Shown here in pieces: positions 34,890 to 45,862 of a DNA stretch of 64,000 bases. The stretch comes from Deinandra increscens subsp. villosa (taxonomy: Eukaryota; Streptophyta; Magnoliopsida; Asterales; Asteraceae). The stretch's first letter is position 1; each line of letters begins with the position of its first letter. A model generated the notes under the pieces. That model saw nothing but the letters and a program-made list of their open reading frames with translations, made no database searches and was not told where the DNA came from. The translations under genes and the position numbers were made by a program. The DNA lies in the NCBI GenBank assembly GCA_039602395.1, contig JBCNJP010000027.1:32877962-32941961 (forward strand), read 5' to 3'.

Positions 34890-37800
34890 CCCCCCCTCAA
34901 GTTGAATAGTGGGGTTTCCGATATTCAGCTTGGAAAGACAGTTATTGAAGATTCTTCCATTCACAGCTTTGGTTAATATGTCTGCAAGTTGGTTTTCAGA
35001 TCGGACGAAGGGGAGCTCAACAATTTTGGCTTCTAACTTTTCCTTGATGAAGTGTCGATCAACCTCCACGTGTTTGGTTCGATCATGTTGGACTGGGTTC
35101 TCCGAGATTTGAATTGATGCTTCATTATCACACATAATCTTGCATGGTTGTTTGGGAGGGAAGCCAATTTCAGTTATAAGCTTTCGTATCCAAAGAACTT
35201 CTGCAAGGCCGCGTGCAATTCCCCTGAATTCTGCCTCGGCACTTGATAGAGCGACTACCTTCTGCTTCTTACTTCTCCAAGTAACAAGATTTCCACCCAC
35301 TAGTGTAAAATACCCTGACGTTGACCTCCGGTTTCCTTTATCTCCTGCCCAGTCTGCATCGGTATATGCTTGGATTTCTAGATGTTGATTTGATCTGAAG
35401 AGAACCCCATGACCTGCCGTTCCTTTGAGGTACCTGATAATTCTCCAAACTGCATCCATATGTGTTACCTGTGGCTGATGCATAAATCGGCTAACAACCC
35501 CTACTGCGTAAGCTATATCTGGCCTGGTATGTGAAAGATATATTAGTTTCCCTACTAATTTCTGGTATCTCTCTTTGTTGGTTGCTTCTACTCCCTCTAT
35601 TATGTGAAGTTTGTGATTCATCATTATAGGAGTTTCTACTGGTTTGCAGTCTAGCATTCCTGTTTCTGCTAGGAGATCTAACACATACTTCTTTTGACAT
35701 ATGAAGATCCCTTGCTTTGACCTTAGCACTTCGATGCCAAGAAAGTACTTAAGTCTCCCCAAGTCCTTCATTTCAAAATCTGAGAACAAATTTCTCCTTA
35801 ACATCGTGATTTCTTCAACATCATCTCCAGTGATAATCATATCATCGACATATATGATTAGACAGGTTATAAGTTTGCCTCTTTTTTTGAGAAAGAGGGT
35901 GTGATCTGAGTTGCTTTGTCGAAACCCATATTTCTTCATTGCTGTAGTGAATCTTCCAAACCATGCCCGAGGAGATTGTTTCAGACCATAGAGAGATTTT
36001 TTTAGCTTGCAGACTTCCTTTGTCTTAAATTCATCTGTGAACCCAGGTGGGGCTTCCATGTAAACTTCTTCTTTTAACTCACCATGCAAAAAAAGCATTT
36101 GTTACATCGAATTGATGAAGCGGCCAGTCTTTATTAGCTGCTATTGAAAACAGAACTCTAATTGTGTCGATTTTGGCAACCGGAGAGAAAGTCTCAGAAT
36201 AATCTATCCCATATGTCTGGGTGTACCCTTTTGCTACTAGACGTGCTTTATACCTTTCGATGGTCCCGTCGGGTTTGTGTTTAATGGAGAAAACCCAACG
36301 ACACCCTACTGGCTTCTTTCCTTGTGGAAGAGTGCACTTTTCCCACGTATTGTTCTTTATTAATGCTCCCATCTCCAGTTCCATCGCATTTCTCCACTTC
36401 TGTGATTTCAAAGCTTGTTCGGCAGTATTGGGGATTTCTTCGTTATATATGGCTGACTCGAAGGCTTTAGCATCTCTAGTTAAGTTGCTTTTGGCTAGGT
36501 TAGCCATAGGGTACTTAGAACTTCTTGATTGTCGTTCGGGAGTATACCGTTTTGGAGGAACACCACGGTTGACTCTCGGTGGTAGAGTATATCTTTCAGC
36601 AGTGTCTTCTTGTATCTGATCATCTTGTGATTCTGTTGGATCTGTTTCTTTATCATTCACAAGTTCATGAGTATTGTCAGTATTTTGATTAGACTCATGG
36701 GTTTCAGAAGTACTTACCTCGGATATCGGATCATGGGTTTTAGAAGTACTTACCTCGGATATCGGATCAGGAGGAGTTGGTTCTGTAGCACTGATTGACG
36801 CGGATTGCTGTGGACTTAGTGACTTGTTTGGGACATTGTGTTCTATCCCTTCTCCTGACGGTATGTTCCTGAGCCAACTCAGGGTGTCATTTATTTCTTT
36901 CTCCCCCTCACCACTGTGTTGGGATTTGTAAAAGAATTCGGTTTCAAGGAAGTCACAATTCATGGTAGTGTATGTGTGACGTTTCCGAGGGCTATAGCAA
37001 CGGTACCCTTTTTGATTGATTCCATATCCTACAAATAAACATTTTTCTGCACATGGATCAAGTTTGGTTCTATCGGTTTTGGGTATGTGGACAAAAACAG
37101 AACATCCAAAGATTCGTGGTTGAAGAGTAAGAGCTGATGGAATCTTAGTGTATTCAGAGAGAGTTTGTAAGGGGGTTTTTAGATTCAGGGCTTTGGTTGG
37201 TAACCTATTTATAAGATAGGTAGCGGTTGCAAGTGCTTCAGGCCAGAAGTACTTAGGGGCTTGAGACTCAATTAGGAGAGCACGGGTTATTTCTAAAAGG
37301 ATACGATTCTTCCGTTCCACGGTACCATTTTGTTCAGGAAGTGCGAGGGCATGAGGTTTGTTGGATTATGCCTTTTGTTTGACAGAATTGTTTCATTTGG
37401 GTGTTTACAAACTCCCCCCCATTGTCGGATCGTAGGATTTGAATTTTAGTATGAAACTGTGTTTTGATCATCGTGTAAAATGCAGTGAATTTATCAAAAA
37501 CCTCAGATTTGTGTTTCAAAAAATAGATCCATGTCATGCGGGTGCAATCATCAACAAACAATAGGAAGAAACGGAAGTTTTGCCCCCCGCTGACCTCTGC
37601 GGGTCCCCAAATATCCGAATGAACTAATGAAAACGGTGCATCCACTCTAGTGTTATTTGGTTTAAAGGAATGTCTATGGCTTTTGGCCAAAACACATGTT
37701 TCACAATCCAACACTTTATTCGAAGGAAAAAGGTTTGGAAATAATAAATGTAAATAACTGCTAGATGGGTGCCCTAGTCGTCTATGCCACAACCAAGCTT

Positions 37801-38599
37801 CCCTATTCGTGGAACCATGGGCAAGCATTGTAGTACCTTGTTGAGTCACTTCATCCACATAATACAATCCCTGACGTTCAGTGCCACGCCCAATGATCAC
37901 TCCCGTCCTGATATCCTGTAAAATACAAAATGTGGGATGCATTAGGACACTACAATTCAATTCTTTTGTTACATGACTGATAGATAGCAATTTATGTGAC
38001 AATGAGGGAACATAAAGACAATTTGAGAGTTTTAGCGTTGGTGTTATCTCAACACTTCCCCCTCCTTTCACCACCATAACCTCTCCATTTGCCGTTTGAA
38101 TCTGTTTTCTACACGGTGTAGATTCCGAGGTAATATCCAAAGGATCAAATGTCATGGTATCGGTTGCCCCACAATCGAGTATCCAAGACATTTCTCGTTT
38201 TTTAATTCGATTATTTACCATATTTGCAAATCCATCCTCAAAGTAACAAGGTTGATCTTTAGGGGTTGGTTTTAAATTTTCGGAATAGGGGGGTTGGATA
38301 TGACAACTAGTAAGAAAGTTTGAGTTAAATAAATTAGGGCTTGAGGGATTACCCTCAAACCCGTTACCTTCCCCTGCTGATGTCTCCTCCCCCACATAAA
38401 TTGATGTCGGCCGTTCTCCTACAAACCCGTCGTACGCTGCTGCCAATCCGTCACGAAAAAGTTCAAGAGTTTTACCCGTCTCTTGATCTGTGTTCGCCGC
38501 CGCTAACCCACCAAAAACACCACTGTCCCGTTTCTGGTGCTCGCCGCCGCTGGTAGTTTCTAGGTTGGTTACATCATTTCGTTTCTTGTGCGAAATCAT
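34884..38599 (-). pseudogene. Copia pol, in three frames (protease-integrase-RT-RNase H)
   Basis: Segment 1 (38599-37334): an ATG start, an unrecognised N-terminus of about 100 residues, protease WILDCGATDTMTFD, the integrase zinc motif HRRLGHPSS with CETCVLAK, and the integrase core (HSDIWGP, LRSDNGGEFVN). Segment 2 (37320-36079): rest of integrase (ERKNRILLE, KCLFVGYG, GYRCY), a Pro/Thr/Glu-rich linker, and the start of RT (WRNAMELEMGAL, YKARLVAKGYTQ). Segment 3 (36098-34884): RT core with YVDDMIITG, and RNase H (YTDADWAGD, SSAEAEF, CDNEASIQI, HVEVDRHFI). Both breaks look like single extra bases, near 37338 and in a run of seven A/T at 36088-36094. Otherwise the frames are clean. The short N-terminus has no UBN2 or CCHC part. 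Confidence 0.93.
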
Positions 38600-38866
38600 T
38601 TTAGGTCTTATTTCTGTGTTCCCTTTGAAAACAGAAAAGAAAAAAAACTCAGTGATTGTTAAAACAAATCAAGGAGATAAATTTATGAATTTGGGTTTAT
38701 TATTTGTAAGAATCGAATAGGAGGTGTTTTGGGTGAATTGGGTGGGTAGGGAGGTCACGTGAAGAAGCTCTCTTCACTCCGTGTATGTTGCGGCCAATTA
38801 AAAAGAGGACGAGTGTAGAGATGGTTGTCGAGATAAGCGGAAAATGATCATAGGATCAGTTAACCT

Positions 38867-38878
38867 GCTCTGATACCA
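38867..38878 (-). other. Primer-binding site of the gag-less copia element
   Basis: The minus strand reads TGGTATCAGAGC directly next to the 5' LTR end at 38879, the usual initiator tRNA-Met site. Confidence 0.93.
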
Positions 38879-39117
38879 TGTTGATTGATGATATTCAGAG
38901 ACAAGAGAATTGGTTGGGTTATCTTACAATGATCAAGTTACAGAGCATAAATAGTGAAACTAAATGCTAAACATGGAAATAAACAACTGGGAAAAACGCT
39001 GTAAAATAGCTGTCCATAGTTGTCCATTGTTGTCAACGATCTTAAATAAGGCAAGGAGAAGATGAGGATACCATATCCCATTAATCCCTCCAATCCTAGC
39101 ATTTTTCTTTTCTAACA
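38879..39117 (-). repeat. 5' LTR of the gag-less copia element
   Basis: 239 bp, same sequence as 34651-34889 by eye. It is followed on the right by the ATATT target duplication. Confidence 0.95.
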
Positions 39118-39122
39118 ATATT

Positions 39123-39525
39123 GTCACATAAGTGAGAATGGGGAGAAGGAATAGGAAGCCTAAAGCTTTTTTTTTTTAGGTAGGGATGGTGCATTTTTCG
39201 AGCCTTAGGCTTGGGACTAAAGCAAAACAAAAATAAAAAACCATGAACAAACTCTTAGTTCCCTTTGGTTATATGTAGTTGATCGGCTATTTTCATTGAA
39301 ACCAATGAGAGGGGGAGTGGAAACTGATTTTGCCTAGAAAACCGTGGAAGCTGGGAGGGGGGAAGCCGAAGCTATACCTCCTACACTTATATGCCCACCA
39401 TAATGTCCTATAGCATCATGAACATTGTCTCGGTACGTAGTGTGGATTATGGCGCCTCATCTCCTCCTCTTTCTTTATGATCAGTGAAGAGCCTTTAAAG
39501 ATTATTTTTTTCAAAAAAAATAACC
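39123..39525. other. Repeat debris, no gene
   Basis: Contains poly(T) and GGGATGGTGCATTTTTCGAG-type sequence and a GC-richer part at 39330-39460 with CGCCTCATCTCCTCCTC. It may be SINE or MITE remnants. Nothing can be named. Confidence 0.4.
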
Positions 39526-39671
39526 ATGAGAGGGGCTTTAAGAGGGACGCTATGACTACACGTTTTGATGACGTGGCTGCCATAAAAGGCCCACATGCCT
39601 AACCCTGGGGCTGCCACGTTATCAAAAAGTCTCCACATCATCAAAATATGTACTCATAAAGCCCCTCTCAT
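39526..39671. mobile_element. Short MITE with inverted repeats
   Basis: 146 bp. The left end is ATGAGAGGGGCTTTA and the reverse complement of the right end is ATGAGAGGGGCTTTA. Similarity continues inward: the left arm has GATGACGTGGCTGCC and the right arm complement has GATAACGTGGCAGCC. The whole element can therefore fold into one hairpin. The target duplication is unclear. Confidence 0.7.
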
Positions 39672-40178
39672 TATTATTATTTTTTTTCTATAAAAATTTA
39701 TTTTAACCATCTCCTCCAATCATAATTCAGAAAACAAACACATGTGGAAGGACGCTTTATAGAAGACACGTTGGAGGAGATTGCTATGCAGAAGACACAT
39801 TGGAGGAGATTGGAACCCAAAGAGCCCAGGGGCGATGTGCCGGGAGCTTTTGTTCCTATGAAGTTTGACATGTAAACATAACACAAAATAATCCTAGGTG
39901 ATCACCATGATTCAAATGTTAATGTTAAATTTGAAAAAAAATAAAAAATTAACCTAATCCCTCACCTTAGGGTTGAGTGTACAGGACGTTATATGATCCT
40001 TATCACGCCTATATTGTACATATATTGATATTGTATAGAGGTGTCATGTGTAAACTGATACAAAACGTTATTAGAATTGATATCACGTGCAATCGATCAA
40101 ATTGAGACATCATGTGCACATGAAAATCTTGTTATTATTATTGGGGAATAATAAGTGAGAAAAATTATGGCTTAATTG

Positions 40179-40222
40179 TATAATTTCGCCGTTCAAAAAA
40201 AAAAAAAAAATTTATAATTTCG
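40179..40222 (+). mobile_element. 24-nt retroposed micro-insertion with target duplication
   Basis: A 10-bp direct repeat TATAATTTCG (40179-40188 and 40213-40222) flanks CCGTTC, sixteen A residues and TT. The insert has the same end as the LINE and SINEs in this window, cut down to the last six bases plus tail. Confidence 0.75.
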
Positions 40223-42050
40223 AAAATTGCAAGGATGGGTCGAAATTTTGCATGGAGATGCAAATGCGATGGACTTCTTTAATTAAACATTTATACCTAC
40301 TAGCATTAAATTATATGCCTGTCGATCTCTCTAGTAAACACATATATTCCCATATTTTTCCTTACATACGCCTATATTTTAAGGTTTGAAAAAGATGGAA
40401 TGCTTTACATTCTAATCTGTTATCTTTATCTTTACATTACATATCTATATAAACGAGTATATGTAAGGACATGTGTCGGCTCTCATAATAACTCCTCATC
40501 TATCACTTTTCGGCCGCTTACTCTCCTTTATTAAATATATCAATATTCTCTCTCCTAAAACATATCGTCGTATTTATATCATTAAAAATAACACATAAAT
40601 CTTTTCATTGCATTGATTCTATTAAACCTTGATAGTCATTTGAGTACGATTCAATTACATGTCATCGTAGATCATCCACATTTTAAATCATTTATTATTT
40701 ACCAATTGTAAGATTCAGCCATTTCTTATTTCAGCAGATAGACGATAACGGAGTTAACAGAAAATTAACTTATAGAAGTTGTTGTTTCTAATATGATTGA
40801 TTAGTTTCGCTCATGTATCACATGGGAAATTCTAACCTAGTGACTTATATGTGACAACAGAGTATACTAAATTATATATAAGGAGTATATTTAATGATCA
40901 CAATCCAATTTTTTTAATATGACATATACCTATCTAAACCGACAAGGTAACCTAACTCTTTTTAATCTATAAAGATACACCCAAATTGTAATATTAAAGT
41001 TAAATTGATTTCTTAATTGCATTTTTCTTTCTTTCTTTCTAATGTTTACGTTTCTCATCAAGTGATGCAACATATTCTCAATTAAAAAAGAAAACAAGGG
41101 TTAGAGTCCAAAGCCAAAACGCAAATGTCAAGCCTCTTATTTTTTAGAATTAAAAACTTCAATTTAAAATAATGTACATAGGGTTTTAGTTTTTATGTTT
41201 AATTTGGAATCTTATTTTATGCAAGTTGTTGATGAACGTTTAGTTTGAAAATGACAACTTGTGAAGTTTTGATCCTTGGAACAAAATGCCTTTGATTTTG
41301 ATTTATCAATACATATTGAACTTTGAAAACGAAATCCACTCACCGACCTTCCTAGCTAACATGTCTCTATCCTTTTTAGTTATATTACAAATCATCTAAT
41401 TGGTTTAAGGTAACTTTAAAAAAAAATATATGAAAGCATTGGTTTGAGATAAGTTGCGATCAAAGTAAGTGTGTTTTGATTATTAGTAAGGTTGTGTGAT
41501 AGAAAAAGTGGTATCACGTAGGATGTCAAACTAGTGATGATGATAAAAGTTTTTAATGGTGGTTGTATGAATGTTAACTTTAATTAAAAGGAGAAGATAA
41601 GTTGTAATATTGTGATTGGAGGGAAAAAAATAAAAAATAAAAATCGTAGCATAAGCCAACATGAGACCACCACGAAACCCCTTCATCATGCCCAGGGGGT
41701 GGTGTTCCAAGGCGTTATCACAATCACTGGACCTATCACGCCCTACTGCACACATGGGTAGAACTAGAAAAAAATTTAGGAGGTCCATATTTTTTTACAA
41801 CTTTTTTCACGGGGTCACTATTATTTAGTTTAATAGAAACATACATAAAAAAAATAGTCCGGATCGGGTTGGTTACTTAAGACAAACACGACACAATAAT
41901 AAAAGAAATATCGTCATTAAAATTTAAATAATATGAAAAAATAAGGATGATCAACTTTTTTTTATAATAGAGCGCATCAATGTTCATGTATTGATAAATA
42001 AATTGTAGATTATATTTGGATTGGGCTATTATGTACTTAGGTTTGAACAA
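40223..42050. other. Intergenic AT-rich DNA
   Basis: No supported gene. 41640-41760 is GC-richer (GGGGGTGGTGTTCC) and may be a repeat fragment. CTTT repeats occur at 41028-41040. Confidence 0.45.
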
Positions 42051-42052
42051 AT

Positions 42053-42312
42053 ATTTTTTTTTGAACGACAAACCCTCGGTTACTCGGGGGTCTCATCATG
42101 GAAAACGATGCTACTCACGACACGCTACGATCACAGGCCGTGCGAGTAACCAATACCCTCTATGTTGCACATCCATCCCAGAGGAAACCCACCGCCCTAA
42201 GGCCCACTGTGGTAAAACCTCTGACCCACATCTATAATTTTTCATTCATCATTATTTTTTTTTTGTGTCTGGTGGGATTTGAACCCTAGACCTCCACATT
42301 GGAAGGCAAGGT
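42053..42312 (-). mobile_element. tRNA-derived SINE, 5' end cut by a CACTA terminus
   Basis: On the minus strand the head contains TGACCTTGCC and a B box GGGTTCAAATCCCAC (42272-42286). It continues through an A-rich stretch and a body of about 180 bp, and ends TTGTCGTTC followed by a poly(A) run (forward poly(T) from 42053). Its 5' end abuts the CACTACAAGAAA terminus at 42313, so the CACTA element probably inserted into it. Confidence 0.7.
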
Positions 42313-42599
42313 CACTACAAGAAACTGGGGTATTCACCCACACATATTTTACCTACATTTGACTATATGTAGGTTTATAACTACACATGTTTTTATATGT
42401 GTGGGTAACGACGGATGAGAATTTTGTTAAGTTCTTAACAAATAATATATGTGCCTACTAACGTTTACCTACACTTACTTACCTACATTTGTATATATGT
42501 AGGTGAAAAGGTAAAAATATGCCTACATATTGACCATACTTTTGTTATGTGTGGGTATGTACCCACACATATACAAAACACAATAATATACGTAGGTAA

Positions 42600-43020
42600 T
42601 AAGTACTATTTTACATACACATAATATTATCAAAAATATGTGTAGATAAATGTAGTGAATTAATTTTTTTTATGTTGTTAAAAATGACGTGGCAAATTAT
42701 GTACCTACACATATTTAATAATTTGGTGTATGTGTAGGTATAAAAATATAGTGACGTGGAAATAATGTTTTTTTTGTTTTTATAATAAAAGAATAAGTAA
42801 TATTTTACATACACATAATATTAGCAAAAATATGTGTAGATAAATTTAGTGAAGTAAATTATTTTTATTTTATTATAATGACGTGGCAAATTATGTACCT
42901 ACACATATGTAATAATTTAGTTTATGTGTAGGTATAAAAATATAGTGACGTGGAAAATGCGTTTTTGTTTTTTTTTTAAATAAAATAAAAAACGTACCTA
43001 CCTACGCATATTGTAAATTA
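42600..43020. repeat. Tandem subterminal repeats of the CACTA element, about 190 bp
   Basis: Two clear copies (about 42600-42790 and 42795-42985) share TATTTTACATACACATAATATTA-like starts, ATGACGTGGCAAATTATG and AAAATATAGTGACGTGGAAA. A third decayed copy follows to about 43090. Confidence 0.8.
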
Positions 43021-43286
43021 TACTTATTTGTTGGTAAAAGTATATTTAGTAAATATTGTTAGTTTTTCTTACTATAATGACGTGAATGATGAGTTTTTTT
43101 TCTTAATCACACTCTTCCGTTACTTCGTTCTAAAAACCAAAATGATACCATTAATTACGAAAGTTGTAAATTATATTACCAACCAAGATGAAGATAAATT
43201 AATTGTTTTTATAGTTACACAAAATGCCTAGATATACTACACTAGGACTTCAAAAACCATCACCAACAACAGGCCCGGAACATCAC

Positions 43287-45830
43287 CTAAGTAAACTTCA
43301 CTTGAAGGTATTGTTCCAGCGCCCGTGCTTCACACTCCGCGGTCGCTAACTTCTGCTCCATCTCGAACACCTCTTTGGTGTACTTGTTCACTAACTCCTG
43401 CACCAGAAATCCTCCAACACTTTTGCTTCTTTCATAGTTGTGGTCCAGCACATAAGCAAGCAAGCTGTTGTACCGTTTCATCAACTTCTTCTTCACAGCA
43501 AGAGAAGATTTGATATCCGCAATCCAGTCGTTATTTGCAGCCCAGCATTCATCAATGATTGTGGCTTCCATTTGAGACATTTTTGTAAAGCTACAAAATA
43601 AGAAATCAAAACACAAATTAAAACCAAAAAAATCAAGTTTAAATTTTTTAAAAACAATGATCCCCAAACATGCAAGATTAGATGAATAACCCATAAAGAT
43701 TTTGGAACTACGGTTTCTAATAATCAAAACAAACAGACCCATTAGGGTTAGGGTTTCAACAAACGAATGTATAAATTTCTAATAATCAAAATAAACAGAC
43801 CCATTGGGGTTATACGGTTTCAAGAAACTAAGGTATAAATTTCTAATAATCAAAATATATACAGATTACGATTGCGCGCATGGATGTTACTATATCAACT
43901 TGGATAGCAATATTTTATTAGATATTAGATTATTATATTAGGGTTAATTAGTATAAGCCCACGGGCCCATAAGATATTTAGGGTTTAAGGTTTGTTCTCT
44001 ATATATTGTAACCCTGTCTATCAATAATATCATTCAGTTATTTCAGTCATTTCATTATCGTACATGGTATCAGAGCCTAAACGATCCAAACTCTAGTTGT
44101 CACCACCGAGTTAAAACCCTAGACAGGGCGGTGTGCCGCCTTCGCCGCCGCCCTGTCCCGAATTTGTTTTTTTTATCCTTCTATTTAGTTTGTTTTGTTT
44201 TCTTATTTTCTGGTTCTTGATCGAATAAAGCTTCGTTCTCGATTCAAGATTCTAGTCGCTACTCAACGAAATCCTATTGTGTTGTTATTGTTAGTTGCCT
44301 ACAATCTGCCGTTCAGAATTTCTTCCGTTGTTGTCGCCATCAAGTACAAACCCTAGACAGGGCGGTGTGCTGCCACCGCCGCCGCCCTGTCCCAACATCG
44401 TATTTCAGTGTAGTTTTTTTTTTCTTTCTCTTCTATTTTTCTTCTTGTTCTGTTTGAATAAAGCTTCGTTTTCGTTATAAGATTCCGCTCGTCTTCATCG
44501 CAACCATCGTCCTTTGCAACCTATATTTCAATACCGATTCAAGATTTCAATCATTATCTACCACTTTGATTGTCCGTCCGGATAAGGTGTCAAGTTATAT
44601 GATTTAAAAAAAAAAGAAAAAAAATTTGCCAAGATCGACCAGAAAAGAAAAAAAAATCACAGGAATTGTCTTGGATTTGTTCCAACTCAGTCTCATGACA
44701 CTTCTTTAATTTCCATAATTATGTTCGATGGAATTGTTTGACTTCTCCATCAAAACTTTACTCGAATTCTTAGAAGAAAAAAATAAAAATCAAAGGAGTT
44801 TTCTTGAATATCAAATCGTCGGTGAACGGTGGCGGTACACGAGTAGATCCAACAATGGACTTTAATCAGTTGGTACCGACTCTTCAATAATTTTTTTGGT
44901 GTGCCTTTTATATCTCAATTGCTTTTCTGTTTTATATTATTCAGTTTTCATCAGTAACATTGATCGATCATCGGTCTTCGTCATCTTCTTTTTTTTATGT
45001 TTTACAGATCTTCTTTCTTATCTACGGATCTACGGATCCAAGAGTCTGCCACTAACCATGGTCTCGGCTTTGCATTCTCTTTTTTTTTTCTTTCTTTTCT
45101 TCTTTTTAGTTCTAAAGGTCCAAGAGACTAACGTTTGACCACCGTTATCGATCTTTCTTTCTTTTTCTTATTTGATCTACGGATCTCATCACTCGTTGAC
45201 AAAGATCAAGGGCCTTTCTTTTCTTTTCCGATCTACAGATCTGGTCTCTTGATATACGTATCCAAGAGACCACCGATTACTAGCCATGACACTGAAGAAT
45301 ATAATTTGGCACATTCAAGCTGCATTGAAGACTTTTGCTAGAGGACTACAAGAACTATGACACGGGAAAATATAATTTGGCACATTCAAGCACAATATGG
45401 ATTGGTTGATAGAAGACCGGGACTTGGAGTCGAGAACTGAATTTGAAGCTAGTTTTTTTTTTCTTCTAGTTATTATTATTATTTTATGTTTTATTATTTT
45501 CCAGTCTTTAGCGTCTGATTTTCTTCCGCTACGACTGCAGGGGAGTATTAGATATTAGATTATTATATTAGGGTTAATTAGTATAAGCCCACGGGCCCAT
45601 AAGATATTTAGGGTTTAAGGTTTGTTCTCTATATATTGTAACCCTGTCTATCAATAATATCATTCAGTTATTTCAGTCATTCCATTATCTTACATATTTA
45701 ACGGTGATTCCGTAGAATCTCCATATGTGGAAGACGATCTAACATAAACATAAAGACATTACCTTTTGGTTGACGATGAGAAGACTGCTAGATTCGCCGT
45801 ATGTGTGGGTGTGAAAGTATGTGTTGGTGA
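43287..45830 (-). CDS. Small 97-residue coiled-coil-like protein gene, leader intron split by an LTR element
   Basis: Coding exon 43580-43287 on the minus strand: MSQMEATIIDECWAANNDW at the start, then a Lys/Leu/Glu-rich helical stretch (VNKYTKEVFEMEQKLATAEC) to the stop. The family is not recognised. The sequence just upstream on the minus strand has a TTTTGTAG acceptor at 43591, and a matching AAAAG-GTAATG donor is at 45762. Exon 45763 to about 45830 would be the leader, with TATATA at 45857-45862. The intron is then 2,172 bp, of which 1,784 bp is the inserted LTR element and its target duplication. The gene sits inside the CACTA element in the direction opposite to the transposase. It could be an element-encoded accessory protein or a captured host gene. 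The frame is intact. Confidence 0.55.
43916..44064 (+). repeat. Left LTR of the TRIM/LARD-like element
   Basis: 149 bp, TATTAGATATTAG start and CGTACA end, with a CTATATATTGTAACC promoter-like stretch. Confidence 0.92.
45546..45694 (+). repeat. Right LTR of the TRIM/LARD-like element
   Basis: 149 bp, same as the left LTR except for T/C and G/T differences near the end (TTCCATTATCTTACA). Confidence 0.92.
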
Positions 45831-45862
45831 AAGAAAGTTGTGGGGTGAGGGGCGGGTATATA

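Larger units (their letters stand above)
34651..39117 (-). mobile_element. Ty1/copia element lacking gag core, LTRs identical by eye
   Basis: 239-bp LTRs at 34651-34889 and 38879-39117 look identical base for base. A 5-bp target duplication ATATT lies at 34646-34650 and 39118-39122. On the minus strand the element has an initiator tRNA-Met primer site next to the 5' LTR (38867-38878) and a TTGAGGGGGGG purine tract (34890-34900) before the 3' LTR. Pol domains are in copia order (protease, integrase, RT, RNase H). The gag core and zinc knuckle are missing: only about 270 nt of leader and about 100 codons of unrecognised N-terminal sequence precede the protease. Two one-base frameshifts break pol. 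Confidence 0.95.
43916..45694 (+). mobile_element. Non-coding LTR retrotransposon (TRIM/LARD-like), TA...CA ends
   Basis: 149-bp LTRs at 43916-44064 and 45546-45694 differ at only two positions that I can see. A TATTT target duplication lies at 43911-43915 and 45695-45699. An initiator tRNA-Met primer site TGGTATCAGAGCC starts directly at 44065 and a GCAGGGGAG purine tract precedes the right LTR. The LTRs start TATTAG instead of TG and end TTACA. The 1.48-kb interior has no gag or pol. It holds a duplicated block (CCCTAGACAGGGCGGTGTG, GCCGCCGCCCTGTCCC, AATAAAGCTTCGTT) at about 44120 and 44350, and pyrimidine-rich stretches. Confidence 0.92.

Noticed and set aside
36088..36094. Programmed frameshift in copia pol
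   Set aside because: The site is within the RT core, where plant copia elements do not shift, and it is a simple homopolymer expansion.
41531..41788. 85-codon minus-strand frame
   Set aside because: The N-terminal half is low-complexity and there is no splice or promoter context; probably repeat debris.
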